Below, one piece after another: positions 51,873 to 60,989 of a stretch of 64,000 nucleotides of DNA. Under the pieces are notes generated by a model. That model was not told the DNA's origin. It saw only the letters and a program-made list of their open reading frames with translations, and did no database searches. How positions within the stretch are numbered: the stretch's first letter is position 1; each line of letters opens with the position of its first letter. Made by a program: the position numbers and the translations under genes. Origin of the DNA: Buchnera aphidicola (Aphis aurantii) (lineage in GTDB: Bacteria > Pseudomonadota > Gammaproteobacteria > Enterobacterales > Enterobacteriaceae); the NCBI RefSeq assembly GCF_039388985.1, contig NZ_CP135021.1, forward strand, positions 372,001 through 436,000, read 5' to 3'.

Positions 51873-53024
51873 ATGCTGTCTGAAAATGATTTAGTAGATC
51901 TTCGAAATGAAATCAACAATATTGATAAAAAAATAGTAAAATTATTAGCGCAAAGAAAAAAATTAGTATATAAAATAGCTCAATCTAAAATACAAAACAA
52001 TCAACCAATACGTGATATAGATCGAGAAAAAAATTTATTATCTAATCTAACTAATTTAGGAAAAAAGAAAAATTTAAACCCTGATTATATAACATGTTTG
52101 TTTAAATTAATAATTAAAGAATCTATACGAACGCAAAAAAAACTATTAGAAAAATCCAAAGTAAATAAAAAAACAAATAAAACTATTGCTTCATTTCTAG
52201 GGCCTAAAGGAACATATTCACATATTGCTTTATCTCAATATGAAAAACAAAGTTTAAAAAAATTTGTTGAAAAAGAATGCGTAAATTTTGAAGAAGTGAT
52301 TGAATCAGTGGAAAAAAATGAGTCCAATTATGCTATTTTACCAATAGAAAATAGCTTTTCTGGTCCTATTAATGAAATATTTAATATTTTAAAGGAAATA
52401 AAATTATTTATCATAGGAGAAATATATGTGCATATAGACCATTGTTTGTTAGCATTAGAACAAGTTGAATTTAATATTATTAAAAGAATATATAGTCACC
52501 CTCAACCATTTAAACAATGTAGTAATTTTATTAATCAATTTCCACATTGGAAATCTACGTATACCAATAGTACAGCTGACGCAATAAAAAAAATTATCAA
52601 ATATCAAAAAATAACTAACGTTGCTTTAGGAAGTGAAATAGGAAATAAAATCTATGGATTAAAAATTTTACGTAAAAATATATCAAATACAATCAATAAC
52701 ATAACAAAATTTGTTGTTTTATCGAAAAAACCTATCAAAATTGACTCAAATAAACAAGTAAAAACTACAATAATATTTTCCGTAAAAAATCCATCAAAAG
52801 AAATTTATGAAATAATTTCCACGCTAAAACAAAAAAAAATAATTGTAAAAATACTAATTTTTAATAATATTACTAAAAATCAACAAGAAAAAATATTTTA
52901 TCTTGATATTGAAAAAAATTTATCATCTAATACAATACAAAATATTCTTAATAAAATTCAAAAAATTTCTCAGTTTAAAAAAATACTAGGTTGCTATCCT
53001 ATTGCAAATAAAAAATTATTTTAA
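51873..53024 (+). CDS. pheA: PheA, chorismate mutase/prephenate dehydratase with degenerate regulatory domain
   Basis: 383 aa (E. coli 386). It converts chorismate to prephenate and then phenylpyruvate. The mutase domain covers residues 1-95 (LRNEINNIDKKIVKLLAQRKK). The dehydratase domain covers about 105-290, opening FLGPKGTYSHIA; its TRF catalytic motif reads TKF. In the C-terminal ACT domain the Phe-binding motifs GALV and ESRP are replaced (SKEI and IFNN at the aligned places), although EKIFYLDIE remains. No pheL-type leader peptide or attenuator lies in the 231 bases upstream. The enzyme is probably insensitive to phenylalanine. Confidence 0.96.
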   Translation: MLSENDLVDLRNEINNIDKKIVKLLAQRKKLVYKIAQSKIQNNQPIRDIDREKNLLSNLTNLGKKKNLNPDYITCLFKLIIKESIRTQKKLLEKSKVNKKTNKTIASFLGPKGTYSHIALSQYEKQSLKKFVEKECVNFEEVIESVEKNESNYAILPIENSFSGPINEIFNILKEIKLFIIGEIYVHIDHCLLALEQVEFNIIKRIYSHPQPFKQCSNFINQFPHWKSTYTNSTADAIKKIIKYQKITNVALGSEIGNKIYGLKILRKNISNTINNITKFVVLSKKPIKIDSNKQVKTTIIFSVKNPSKEIYEIISTLKQKKIIVKILIFNNITKNQQEKIFYLDIEKNLSSNTIQNILNKIQKISQFKKILGCYPIANKKLF

Positions 53025-53109
53025 TTTAAATAAAATCTTTAGAAAATTTTAAAAATCAAAAAAATATTTATAAACTCAATATACATTCATTGATCAAAGA
53101 GTGAGAAAT

Positions 53110-54462
53110 ATGTTTAGTAGTTTATCCGAACGACTCTCAAAAAGTTTACGTAAAATTGTTAATAAAGGAAGATTGACAGAATCAAATATTAAAGAAACTA
53201 TAAGAGAAGTAAGAAAAGCATTTTTAGAAGCCGATGTTACATTATCAGTAATTAAACAATTTATAGAAAATGTTACAAAAAAATCCATTGGTTATGAAAT
53301 TAATCAAAGTTTGACACCTGGCCAGGAATTCATAAAAATTGTACGAAATGAATTAATTTCTACTATTGGCGCTAAAAATAATAATTTAAATCTTGCTATT
53401 CGCCCACCGGCGGTTATATTAATAGTGGGTTTGCAAGGAGTGGGAAAAACTACTACTGTAGCAAAAATATCAAAATGGATAAAAGATAAATATAAAAAAA
53501 AAATACTTATTACATCTACTGATGTGTATCGAGCTGCTGCAATCAAGCAACTTGAAATCTTATCTAATCAAATTGATATTGATTTTTATTTATCTAATAT
53601 TAATCAAAAACCCATTGAAATCACAGAAGAAGCTATTAAACATGCTAAACTAAAATTATATGATATTCTATTGATAGATACAGCAGGACGTTTACATATT
53701 GATAAAACAATGATGAATGAAATACAACAAATACAAAATTTTTCCAAACCTATTGAAACATTATTAGTAGTAGATTCAATGATGGGTCAAGATGCAATCA
53801 ATATGGCAAAAAGTTTCAACGAATATTTATCTATATCAGGTATTATATTAACTAAAACTGATAGTGATTCTAGAAGTGGAATTGCATTATCAATGCGTTA
53901 TATTACAGAAAAACCAATTAAATTCATAGGAACAGGAGAAAAGTTAACAAATTTAGAAATATTTCATCCAGAACGTATAGCTGATAAAATTTTAGGCATG
54001 AATAAAGTTATATCTATTATTCAAGATATTGAAGAAAAAATCAATCAATCTCATGTAAAAAATTTAACTAACAAACTGAAAAAAGGACATGATTTTAATC
54101 TAAATGATTTTTTAATTCAAATAAAAGAAATGAAAAAAATAGGCGGTTTAAATTATTTTATAGATAAATTTTCTCATGATAAAATGGTGTATAATAATTT
54201 ATTATTAGGAAACGATAAAAATACTCTAAATAAAATAGAAGCAATAATATATTCCATGACACCTAAAGAAAGAAATAATCCAGTAATTATTAAAGGTTCT
54301 AGAAAACGAAGAATTGCTTTAGGATCTGGTACTCAAATTCAAGATATAAATAAATTATTAAAAAATTTTGATAATATAAAAAAAATTATGAATAAAATAA
54401 AGAATAATGGAATTGGACGAATGATTCGTAACATAAAAAATATATTACCTAGATGTTTTTAA
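53110..54462 (+). CDS. ffh: Ffh, signal recognition particle protein
   Basis: 450 aa (E. coli 453) from the ATG at 53110 (MFSSLSERLSKSLRKIV); an upstream GTG three codons earlier is less likely. It is the SRP GTPase: N domain, G domain with GLQGVGKTTTVAK near residue 107, DTAGR and TKTDSD, and M domain from about 295. The RNA-binding SGSRRR-like region appears as KGSRKRRIALGSG. The M domain is poor in methionine compared with E. coli. The rpsP operon follows, as in E. coli. Confidence 0.96.
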   Translation: MFSSLSERLSKSLRKIVNKGRLTESNIKETIREVRKAFLEADVTLSVIKQFIENVTKKSIGYEINQSLTPGQEFIKIVRNELISTIGAKNNNLNLAIRPPAVILIVGLQGVGKTTTVAKISKWIKDKYKKKILITSTDVYRAAAIKQLEILSNQIDIDFYLSNINQKPIEITEEAIKHAKLKLYDILLIDTAGRLHIDKTMMNEIQQIQNFSKPIETLLVVDSMMGQDAINMAKSFNEYLSISGIILTKTDSDSRSGIALSMRYITEKPIKFIGTGEKLTNLEIFHPERIADKILGMNKVISIIQDIEEKINQSHVKNLTNKLKKGHDFNLNDFLIQIKEMKKIGGLNYFIDKFSHDKMVYNNLLLGNDKNTLNKIEAIIYSMTPKERNNPVIIKGSRKRRIALGSGTQIQDINKLLKNFDNIKKIMNKIKNNGIGRMIRNIKNILPRCF

Positions 54463-54528
54463 AATATATTCAACAACTATATTTAAATAAAAAATAATTT
54501 TATTTTTCAAAAAATTTAAGGGAAAAAA

Positions 54529-54786
54529 ATGGTAAAAATTAGATTAGCTCGATATGGCAATAAAAAGCGTCCATTTTATAAAATAGTAGCAGCAGATAAT
54601 CGTTTTGCTAGAGATGGACGCTTTATTGAAAGATTAGGTTATTTTAATCCATTATCTCAAGATAGCAATACTTCTATAAAATTAAATATTAATCGAATTA
54701 TATATTGGCAGAAAAATGGAGCACAACTTTCAGATCGCTCAAAAAAAATAATTAAACTGTTTAAAAAAAATAAGGGGATATCATAA
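54529..54786 (+). CDS. rpsP: Ribosomal protein S16
   Basis: 85 aa (E. coli 82). [23 protein letters not shown] is the standard start, and ERLGYFNP follows. It is the first gene of the rpsP-rimM-trmD-rplS operon. AAGGGG near its end (54772-54777) is a ribosome binding site for the next gene, and its stop overlaps the presumed rimM start. Confidence 0.97.
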   Translation: MVKIRLARYGNKKRPFYKIVAADNRFARDGRFIERLGYFNPLSQDSNTSIKLNINRIIYWQKNGAQLSDRSKKIIKLFKKNKGIS

Positions 54787-55313
54787 ATATTCAATCTCCA
54801 ACACCAATTAATCCTATTTTAGTAGGAAAAATAGGAAAAGTTTATGGAATATTAGGTTGGATAAATTTTTATTCGTTCACAGAAAATAAAGAAAAAATAT
54901 TCAGTTATCTTCCATGGTTCATCTTAAAAAACAAAGCATGGGAGATTATTCAACTTAAAAATTGGAAAAAACATAATAATCATTTTATTATTCAAATTAA
55001 TAATATTATAGATCGATCTATTGCTAACAAATGGACTAATACTGAAATTTTTATTAATAAAAATCAACTTCCAAAACTTAAACAAGATGAATATTATTGG
55101 GATGACATTATTAAATGCAAAGTATTTAATGTGACAAAAAAATATTTAGGTACAGTAATTAATTTAATAAATAATAAACATAATGATATTCTTCTTTTGC
55201 AAAATGAATGTGAAAAAAAAAATATAAAAAAAATAATGATTCCATTTGTAATCGGAAAAATAATACAAAAAATAGATATTAAGAATAAAATTATAATAGT
55301 CAAATGGAATTAA
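54783..55313 (+). CDS. rimM: RimM, 16S rRNA processing factor (non-AUG start)
   Basis: About 176 aa (E. coli 182). RimM assists 30S head assembly. The frame reads [36 protein letters not shown], and ends [13 protein letters not shown], matching E. coli RimM throughout. An in-frame TAA at 54771-54773 fixes the earliest start, and no ATG, GTG or TTG precedes the conserved region; the first GTG, at 55131, would drop two thirds of the protein. AAGGGG ends 5 bases before an ATA codon at 54783, the best candidate; ATT at 54789 is the alternative. Confidence 0.85.
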   Translation: MNIQSPTPINPILVGKIGKVYGILGWINFYSFTENKEKIFSYLPWFILKNKAWEIIQLKNWKKHNNHFIIQINNIIDRSIANKWTNTEIFINKNQLPKLKQDEYYWDDIIKCKVFNVTKKYLGTVINLINNKHNDILLLQNECEKKNIKKIMIPFVIGKIIQKIDIKNKIIIVKWN

Positions 55314-55315
55314 AT

Positions 55316-56085
55316 ATGATATCTCAATTAAAAAAAAAGATCATCACACATTAATATCATTTCATATCATTACCATATTTCCAGAAATGTTTCATGCAAT
55401 TTCAAATTATGGAGTTATTGGACAAGCAATTCAAAAAAATATTGTGAATCTTAGTTTCCTAAATCCAAGAGATTTTTCTAAAAATAAATATAAATCTATC
55501 GATGATCGTCCCTATGGGGGAGGACCGGGGATGTTAATGAGTATGCAACCATTATATTTATCTATTAATTACTCAAAATCTTTATTAAAAGATGCCACAG
55601 TGATTTATTTATCCCCACAAGGAATAACACTAAATCAAAATAATGTTTTTCAATTGATTGAAAAAAAAAAAATCATTTTCGTATGCGGTAGATATGAAGG
55701 GATAGATCAAAGAATTATTGATTCTTTAATCGATGAAGAATGGTCAATAGGGGATTATATACTAACTGGGGGAGAACTAGCAGCTATGGTTATAATAGAT
55801 TCTATTTCTAGATTTATTCCTGGGGTAATTAATACAAAAAAATCAGTAGAAAAAGAATCTTTTTATAATAATTTACTTGATTACCCAAATTATACTAGAC
55901 CAAAAGAAATTTACAATATGAAAGTACCAGATATATTACTTTCTGGTAATCATAATAAAATTCGTTTATGGCGCTTAAAACAATCTTTAGAAAAAACTTT
56001 AGAAAAACGACCAGATTTATTAAAAAGAAAAATTTTAGACAAAGAAGAAAAAATAATTTTACATAAATTAAAAAATAAAAAATAG
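55316..56085 (+). CDS. trmD: TrmD, tRNA m1G37 methyltransferase (5' frameshift in an A9 run)
   Basis: TrmD makes m1G37, which prevents +1 frameshifting. The conserved frame contains HIITIFPEMFHAI, DDRPYGGGPGMLM, VCGRYEGIDQR and GDYILTGGELAAM. The first in-frame ATG (55387, Met of PEMFH) is too late, as it omits the first strand of the knot fold. The ATG at 55316, three bases after rimM, leads to a TAA after 13 codons. It crosses a run of nine A (55330-55338); one extra A would join it to the conserved frame, giving 256 aa (E. coli 255). A second run of 12 A (55661-55672) is in frame. Confidence 0.85.
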
Positions 56086-56125
56086 AAATATCATTCACTT
56101 ATAATTATTTTATTTAGAGTAAAAA

Positions 56126-56473
56126 ATGATAAATATAATTCAACAAATAGAACAAGAGCAATTAAAAAAAAATATCCCTAGTTTCCGACCTGGAGACACA
56201 ATAGAAGTAAAAGTATGGGTGATTGAGGGAACTAAAAAACGTTTGCAATCTTTCGAGGGAATAGTAATTTCAATAAAAAATCGATCTTTAAATTCATCTT
56301 TTACTGTTCGTAAAATTTCAAATGGAGAAGCTGTAGAACGAGTTTTTCAAACCCATTCTCACAATATTGATTGTATCATTGTTAAACGAAAAGGATTAGT
56401 AAGAAAAGCAAAACTATATTACCTTAGAACACGTACTGGAAAATCCGCTAGAATTAAGGAAAAAATTAAATAA
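56126..56473 (+). CDS. rplS: Ribosomal protein L19
   Basis: 115 aa, as in E. coli. [20 protein letters not shown] near residue 21 and [12 protein letters not shown] near 70 are diagnostic; L19 sits at the subunit interface. It is the last gene of the operon and is followed by a hairpin terminator. Confidence 0.98.
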   Translation: MINIIQQIEQEQLKKNIPSFRPGDTIEVKVWVIEGTKKRLQSFEGIVISIKNRSLNSSFTVRKISNGEAVERVFQTHSHNIDCIIVKRKGLVRKAKLYYLRTRTGKSARIKEKIK

Positions 56474-56497
56474 ATTTGTTCTAAATAACAATTAATA

Positions 56498-56525
56498 TGC
56501 AGTCACGACGTTATTCTTGACTGCA
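56498..56525. terminator. Bidirectional terminator rplS/tldD
   Basis: TGCAGTCA / TGACTGCA form an 8-bp stem with a 12-base loop, followed by CTAATTTTTTT on the plus strand. It lies between the convergent genes rplS and tldD. Confidence 0.85.
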
Positions 56526-56550
56526 CTAATTTTTTTATATATTTTATAAA

Positions 56551-58008
56551 TTACTGAATAGTTCCGCCTATAGTCAATTTATCTATTTTAATAGAAGGTT
56601 GACCTATTCCTACGGGAATATTTTGACCATCCTTACCGCATATTCCTACACCGTGGTCCATTTTTAAATCATTTCCAACCATAGAAATATTTTGCATTAC
56701 TTCTATTCCAGATCCTATTAGCGTACTATTTCTAATTGGGGATGAAATTTTACCTTTTTCAACTAAATATGCTTCTGAGGTTGAAAAAACAAATTGCCCA
56801 GAAGTTATATCTACTTGGCCACCAGAAAAATTAATAGCGTATATTCCATAATCAATACTTTTAATAATATCTTCTATTTTCGATATACCAGATAACATAT
56901 ATGTATTAGTCATTCTTGGCATTGGCAAATGCGAATAAGATTCACGTCTACCATTTCCAGTAGATTCAGTTCCCATTAAACGAGCATTAAGCTTATCTTG
57001 CATATATTTTTTTAGAATTCCATTTTCAATAAGTATATTTTTTTGTCCGATCACCCCTTCATCATCAATATTTAATGAACCACGTTGATTTTTAATAGTT
57101 CCATCATCAATTACAGTACATAACTCTGAAGCTACTTTTTTTCCAATCATATTGGTAAATACTGATGTTCCTTTTCTATTAAAATCTCCTTCTAGACCAT
57201 GCCCCACAGCTTCATGCAGCAAAATGCCAGGCCATCCAGAACCCAAAACTACAGGAAAACTTCCAGAAGGAGCTTCTTTTGAAGATAAATTTAGTAAAGC
57301 TATACGAACAGCTTCTTTAACCCAGTAGTCAATTCTAATTTCTTCTAAAGAATTATCTTTACTTAAGAAAAAATTATAATTAGCACGACTGCCTCCTCCA
57401 CTTTTTCCACGTTCTATTTTTCCATTTTCCTCAACTATAACACTAATTGAAAATTCAACTAATGGTCTTATGTCAGAAGCTAATTCCCCATCAGTAGAAG
57501 CGACTAAAATTTTTTCGTAAGATCCACTTAAAGTAGCATTAACTTGAACTACACGATGATCTAATTTTCTAGCGATATGATCTACTTTATATAATAGATT
57601 AGTTTTTTCAGTAGCAGTGAATGTGTCTAATGGATTTAAAATATCATAAAAAGAACATGGTTTTTTTTCTGCAAATATTTTTGATATTATTTTATTTTTT
57701 TTAATATCAATAATACTTTTTGCCATTTTAGCACTTTTCCTTATAGCTTCTATTGATATTTGATCTGTGTATGCAAATCCAGTTTTTTCCCCAGAAATAG
57801 CTCTCACACCAACACCCTGATCTAAGTGATATACCCCTTCTTTAATAATTCGGTTTTCCAAAACCCAAGATTCGTAAATACGTGATTGAAAATATAAATC
57901 TCCGTAATCTAAACCATGAATTGAAATATCTTCTAATATTTCCAAAAGATTTTGATGATTCAATTTATTTGATGTCAATAAAGATTCACTAACTAATTCC
58001 AATGTCAT
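56551..58008 (-). CDS. tldD: TldD, metalloprotease subunit
   Basis: 485 aa (E. coli 481). With TldE/PmbA, which is not in this window, it forms a heterodimeric metalloprotease that degrades unfolded peptides and matures some ribosomal peptides. The zinc site [11 protein letters not shown] lies near residue 263; [21 protein letters not shown] and the end [18 protein letters not shown] are typical. Full length and unbroken. It precedes aroQ divergently. Confidence 0.96.
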   Translation of the reverse strand: MTLELVSESLLTSNKLNHQNLLEILEDISIHGLDYGDLYFQSRIYESWVLENRIIKEGVYHLDQGVGVRAISGEKTGFAYTDQISIEAIRKSAKMAKSIIDIKKNKIISKIFAEKKPCSFYDILNPLDTFTATEKTNLLYKVDHIARKLDHRVVQVNATLSGSYEKILVASTDGELASDIRPLVEFSISVIVEENGKIERGKSGGGSRANYNFFLSKDNSLEEIRIDYWVKEAVRIALLNLSSKEAPSGSFPVVLGSGWPGILLHEAVGHGLEGDFNRKGTSVFTNMIGKKVASELCTVIDDGTIKNQRGSLNIDDEGVIGQKNILIENGILKKYMQDKLNARLMGTESTGNGRRESYSHLPMPRMTNTYMLSGISKIEDIIKSIDYGIYAINFSGGQVDITSGQFVFSTSEAYLVEKGKISSPIRNSTLIGSGIEVMQNISMVGNDLKMDHGVGICGKDGQNIPVGIGQPSIKIDKLTIGGTIQ

Positions 58009-58159
58009 TTTCGCTCACTTTATATTATATGATTATTATATTAATATTATAAATTAAAATAAAAAATAAAAAATATTTTTTATAAAAATCTTATATATAA
58101 TCTAAAAAATTTATTATAAAATATAATGTTAAATACAGTGCACTATTATTGAGAAAAAA

Positions 58160-58609
58160 ATGAAAAAAAAAATAAATGTTTTTCTAATAAATGGACCTAA
58201 TCTCAACCTTTTAGGATCCAGAGAACCACATATATATGGTAATAATACTTTACCAGATTTAATAAAAAATTTAATAAAAAAATCAGAAAAGTTAAATATA
58301 TCATTAAGTCATATACAATCTAATGCAGAACATGTATTAATTGAAAAGATACATGCTGCTAAAGAAAATAATATCGATTATATTATAATTAATCCAGCAG
58401 CTTTTACGCATAGTAGCATAGCACTAAGAGATGCATTAATTGCAGTTTCTATACCATTTATTGAGGTACATATTTCAAATATTTATAACAGAGAAAATTT
58501 CCGTTCTCATTCCTGGTTTTCTGACGTCTCTGAAGGTGTCATTACCGGATTAGGTTTAGAAGGTTATTATTGGGCGCTAAAAACAATATCTAAAAGATGT
58601 AAAATATAA
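58160..58609 (+). CDS. aroQ: AroQ, type II 3-dehydroquinate dehydratase
   Basis: 149 aa, the normal size of the small dodecameric type II enzyme. It dehydrates 3-dehydroquinate in the shikimate pathway. [18 protein letters not shown] holds the active-site Tyr, [10 protein letters not shown] lies near residue 75, and [17 protein letters not shown] contains the catalytic His. E. coli instead uses the unrelated type I enzyme AroD. The pathway leads to chorismate, the substrate of the pheA product in this window. Confidence 0.96.
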   Translation: MKKKINVFLINGPNLNLLGSREPHIYGNNTLPDLIKNLIKKSEKLNISLSHIQSNAEHVLIEKIHAAKENNIDYIIINPAAFTHSSIALRDALIAVSIPFIEVHISNIYNRENFRSHSWFSDVSEGVITGLGLEGYYWALKTISKRCKI

Positions 58610-58634
58610 AACAATAAAACTTATTATAATTTTT

Positions 58635-58667
58635 GCACCTTCTTTATTATATATTCATAGAAAGTGC
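58635..58667. terminator. Hairpin between aroQ and fis
   Basis: GCACCTTCT and AGAAAGTGC pair over nine positions with one mismatch and a 15-base AT loop. It lies between convergent aroQ and fis with T-rich flanks on the minus side. A bidirectional terminator is likely. Confidence 0.6.
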
Positions 58668-58699
58668 AATTAAATTTAACAATCACAAAATTTAAAAAA

Positions 58700-58999
58700 T
58701 TAATTCATACCATATTTTTTTAGTTTTTTTCTTAAAGTACTACGATTTATCCCCATAATTAAAGCAGCTTTTGTTTGATTACCACGTGTATATTGCATAA
58801 TTACATCCAATAAAGGTTGTTCAAGTTCAGATAATATTAATGGATATAAATTATTGATATATTTAGTATTATCTAAATTTAATAAATAATTTTCTAAAGA
58901 TTTTTTGACTAATAAACGTAAAGGTTTTTTTATAGTTTCATTTTGATTATTTTTAGTATAATTTACTAAAAATTTTGTATCTATTAAATCTTCTGACAT
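58700..58999 (-). CDS. fis: Fis, nucleoid-associated DNA-binding protein
   Basis: 99 aa (E. coli 98). It bends DNA and activates rRNA promoters in E. coli. The C-terminal half is strongly conserved: [20 protein letters not shown] and the helix-turn-helix region [17 protein letters not shown]. The N-terminal arm is more diverged. dusB, which precedes fis in E. coli and is co-transcribed, is absent. Fis is one of few transcription regulators expected in such a genome. Confidence 0.96.
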   Translation of the reverse strand: MSEDLIDTKFLVNYTKNNQNETIKKPLRLLVKKSLENYLLNLDNTKYINNLYPLILSELEQPLLDVIMQYTRGNQTKAALIMGINRSTLRKKLKKYGMN

Positions 59000-59086
59000 A
59001 AAATTATCAACTCTTTAATCTTTTATATATTTTAAATGAAGTGAAGATTGTTAAAAAATATGTTTTATTGTACAAAATATTGATTA

Positions 59087-60034
59087 TTACTCATCTAAAT
59101 CTGATATAAGATCCTTCATATCATTAGGTAGATCAGCTTGATAACTCATCAACTGTTTAGTAATGGGATTTAAAAATTCAATGTAATGCGCATGCAATGC
59201 TTGACGAGAAAAAGTTTGCTTTTTATAACAATATTTTTTTCTGAAATAATTACAAGAATAATTAATTCCACCATATAAAGGATCACCTAATATAGGATAT
59301 CTAATATGCAACATATGCGCTCGAATTTGATGAGTCCGACCTGTTTCCAATTTTAATAAAATATGTGTATAAAATTTAAAACGCTTAATTATTTTATAAG
59401 ATGTAATAGCACACTTTCCTAAAGGATGTACTATCATAGATGTTCTTTTTGAAGGATTTCGTATAAGAGGAGCATTAATAATACCACCAGAAATCATGTT
59501 TCCTTTTACAATAGCTTGATATTTTCGAATAACTTTTTTATTTTTTAACAATTTCAATAAATAATAATACGAAAAAATAGTTTTTGCTATAACCATTACA
59601 CCACTGGTGTTTTTATCTAGACGATGAACAATGCCGCAACGAGGCAAATATTTACTATTTTCATAACGGTGTAATAATCCATTTAAAATTGTACCAGTAT
59701 GATTCCCAGCTCCAGGATGAACAACTAAACCAGGAGATTTATTGATAACTAATAAATCATTATCTTCATAAATAATATTTAAAACAATATTTTCTGGCAA
59801 ATCAGATGTTATTTTATTAATAATTGGATAAACCGTGATAATTTCACCTCCTAATATTTTTTTATTAGGTTTATTTTCTATACAACCATTAACATATACA
59901 TGATTCATAAGAATCCAATTTTTCAGACAAGAACGAGAATACTGCGGAAAAATTTTAGAAATAATTTGATCTAATCTTTTTCCTGAAACTATAGTATGTG
60001 GCGCTAATACACTTATTTTTTTTTTTTCCAACAT
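59087..60034 (-). CDS. rluD: RluD, 23S rRNA pseudouridine synthase
   Basis: 315 aa (E. coli 326). It makes pseudouridines 1911, 1915 and 1917 in helix 69. An S4 domain is at the N-terminus (RLDQIISKIFPQYSRS). The catalytic HRLDKNTSGVMVIAKT lies near residue 139 and [10 protein letters not shown] near 235. Assignment as RluD rather than RluC rests on its divergent position next to bamD, as in E. coli, and on the end sequence ADLPNDMKDLI. Confidence 0.94.
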   Translation of the reverse strand: MLEKKKISVLAPHTIVSGKRLDQIISKIFPQYSRSCLKNWILMNHVYVNGCIENKPNKKILGGEIITVYPIINKITSDLPENIVLNIIYEDNDLLVINKSPGLVVHPGAGNHTGTILNGLLHRYENSKYLPRCGIVHRLDKNTSGVMVIAKTIFSYYYLLKLLKNKKVIRKYQAIVKGNMISGGIINAPLIRNPSKRTSMIVHPLGKCAITSYKIIKRFKFYTHILLKLETGRTHQIRAHMLHIRYPILGDPLYGGINYSCNYFRKKYCYKKQTFSRQALHAHYIEFLNPITKQLMSYQADLPNDMKDLISDLDE

Positions 60035-60142
60035 AAAATCCTTGTTTGTAAAATATATTTATTTAATCTCAATCTTTCATTTTTATAGAATATGATATTC
60101 TATTATAATAAACGTTATTAACATTAAATTAAAGAAACATAT

Positions 60143-60886
60143 ATGATACTAAAAAGAAATATTTTAATTATTTGTATATTGCTATTAATACAATCTTTAG
60201 CTTGTTCAAAAAATGACATACAACAAAAATTTATTCAAGAACAAAAAATCTATGAATATGGAAGAAAAGAACTAAAAAAAAATAAATTTAATAGTGCAAT
60301 ATTTTTTTTAGAAAATATGAAAAAAAAAAATATTTTTAATATTTATTGGGATAAAATTCAAATTAATTTAATTTATGCTTATTATAAAATTGAAAATTTT
60401 AGTATGGCACAAAAAAACATAGAAGAATTTATAAAATTATATCCAAAACATCCAAATATCGATTATGTTTTTTATATGAAAAGTTTAATAGATATATCAC
60501 TTGATAAAAATATTTTTGTAAAAACGTTATCGATCATAAATTATAAAAGCGATCCGTTTTATGCCAAAAGAGCTTTTTTTGAATTAAAAAATTTTTTATA
60601 TCGTTACCCTAAAAGTATTTATATTATCAATGCCAAAAAAGATTTGTTTAATTTAAAAAAACGTTTATCAGAACATGATTTTAAAATATTACAATACTAT
60701 TTTAGTCACAAACAATATATAGCAGTTATTAATAGAGGTGAAGAAATACTTCAAAAGTATCCAGAAACTCCATGTACACTTGCAACATTAGATTATATTA
60801 AGCAATCTTTTATCTCGTTAAAAATATTTAAAACTGCAGAAAAAGTATCTAAAATTATTTCATTAAACACAATGAAAAATGTTTAA
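60143..60886 (+). CDS. bamD: BamD, outer-membrane assembly lipoprotein
   Basis: 247 aa (E. coli 245). It is an essential part of the BAM complex that inserts outer-membrane proteins such as the porin in this window. A lipoprotein signal ends in QSLAC (Cys 21). TPR-like helical repeats follow (YEYGRKELKKNKFNSA, FIKLYPKHPNIDYVFYM, FLYRYPKSIYI). An A11 run (60320-60330) lies in frame. It is divergent from rluD as in E. coli. Confidence 0.94.
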   Translation: MILKRNILIICILLLIQSLACSKNDIQQKFIQEQKIYEYGRKELKKNKFNSAIFFLENMKKKNIFNIYWDKIQINLIYAYYKIENFSMAQKNIEEFIKLYPKHPNIDYVFYMKSLIDISLDKNIFVKTLSIINYKSDPFYAKRAFFELKNFLYRYPKSIYIINAKKDLFNLKKRLSEHDFKILQYYFSHKQYIAVINRGEEILQKYPETPCTLATLDYIKQSFISLKIFKTAEKVSKIISLNTMKNV

Positions 60887-60989
60887 ATAAAATACTCCTA
60901 TAATTTTATTTTACTAAATAATTTTCATGTATAACAACTTAAATTATATTTTGAAATTCCTTATAAGCATCAATATTTAAAATGAAAAT

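Noticed and set aside
55131..55313. A 60-aa frame starting at GTG 55131 as a separate small gene
   Set aside because: It is the C-terminal third of RimM; the same frame is open and conserved upstream to 54783.
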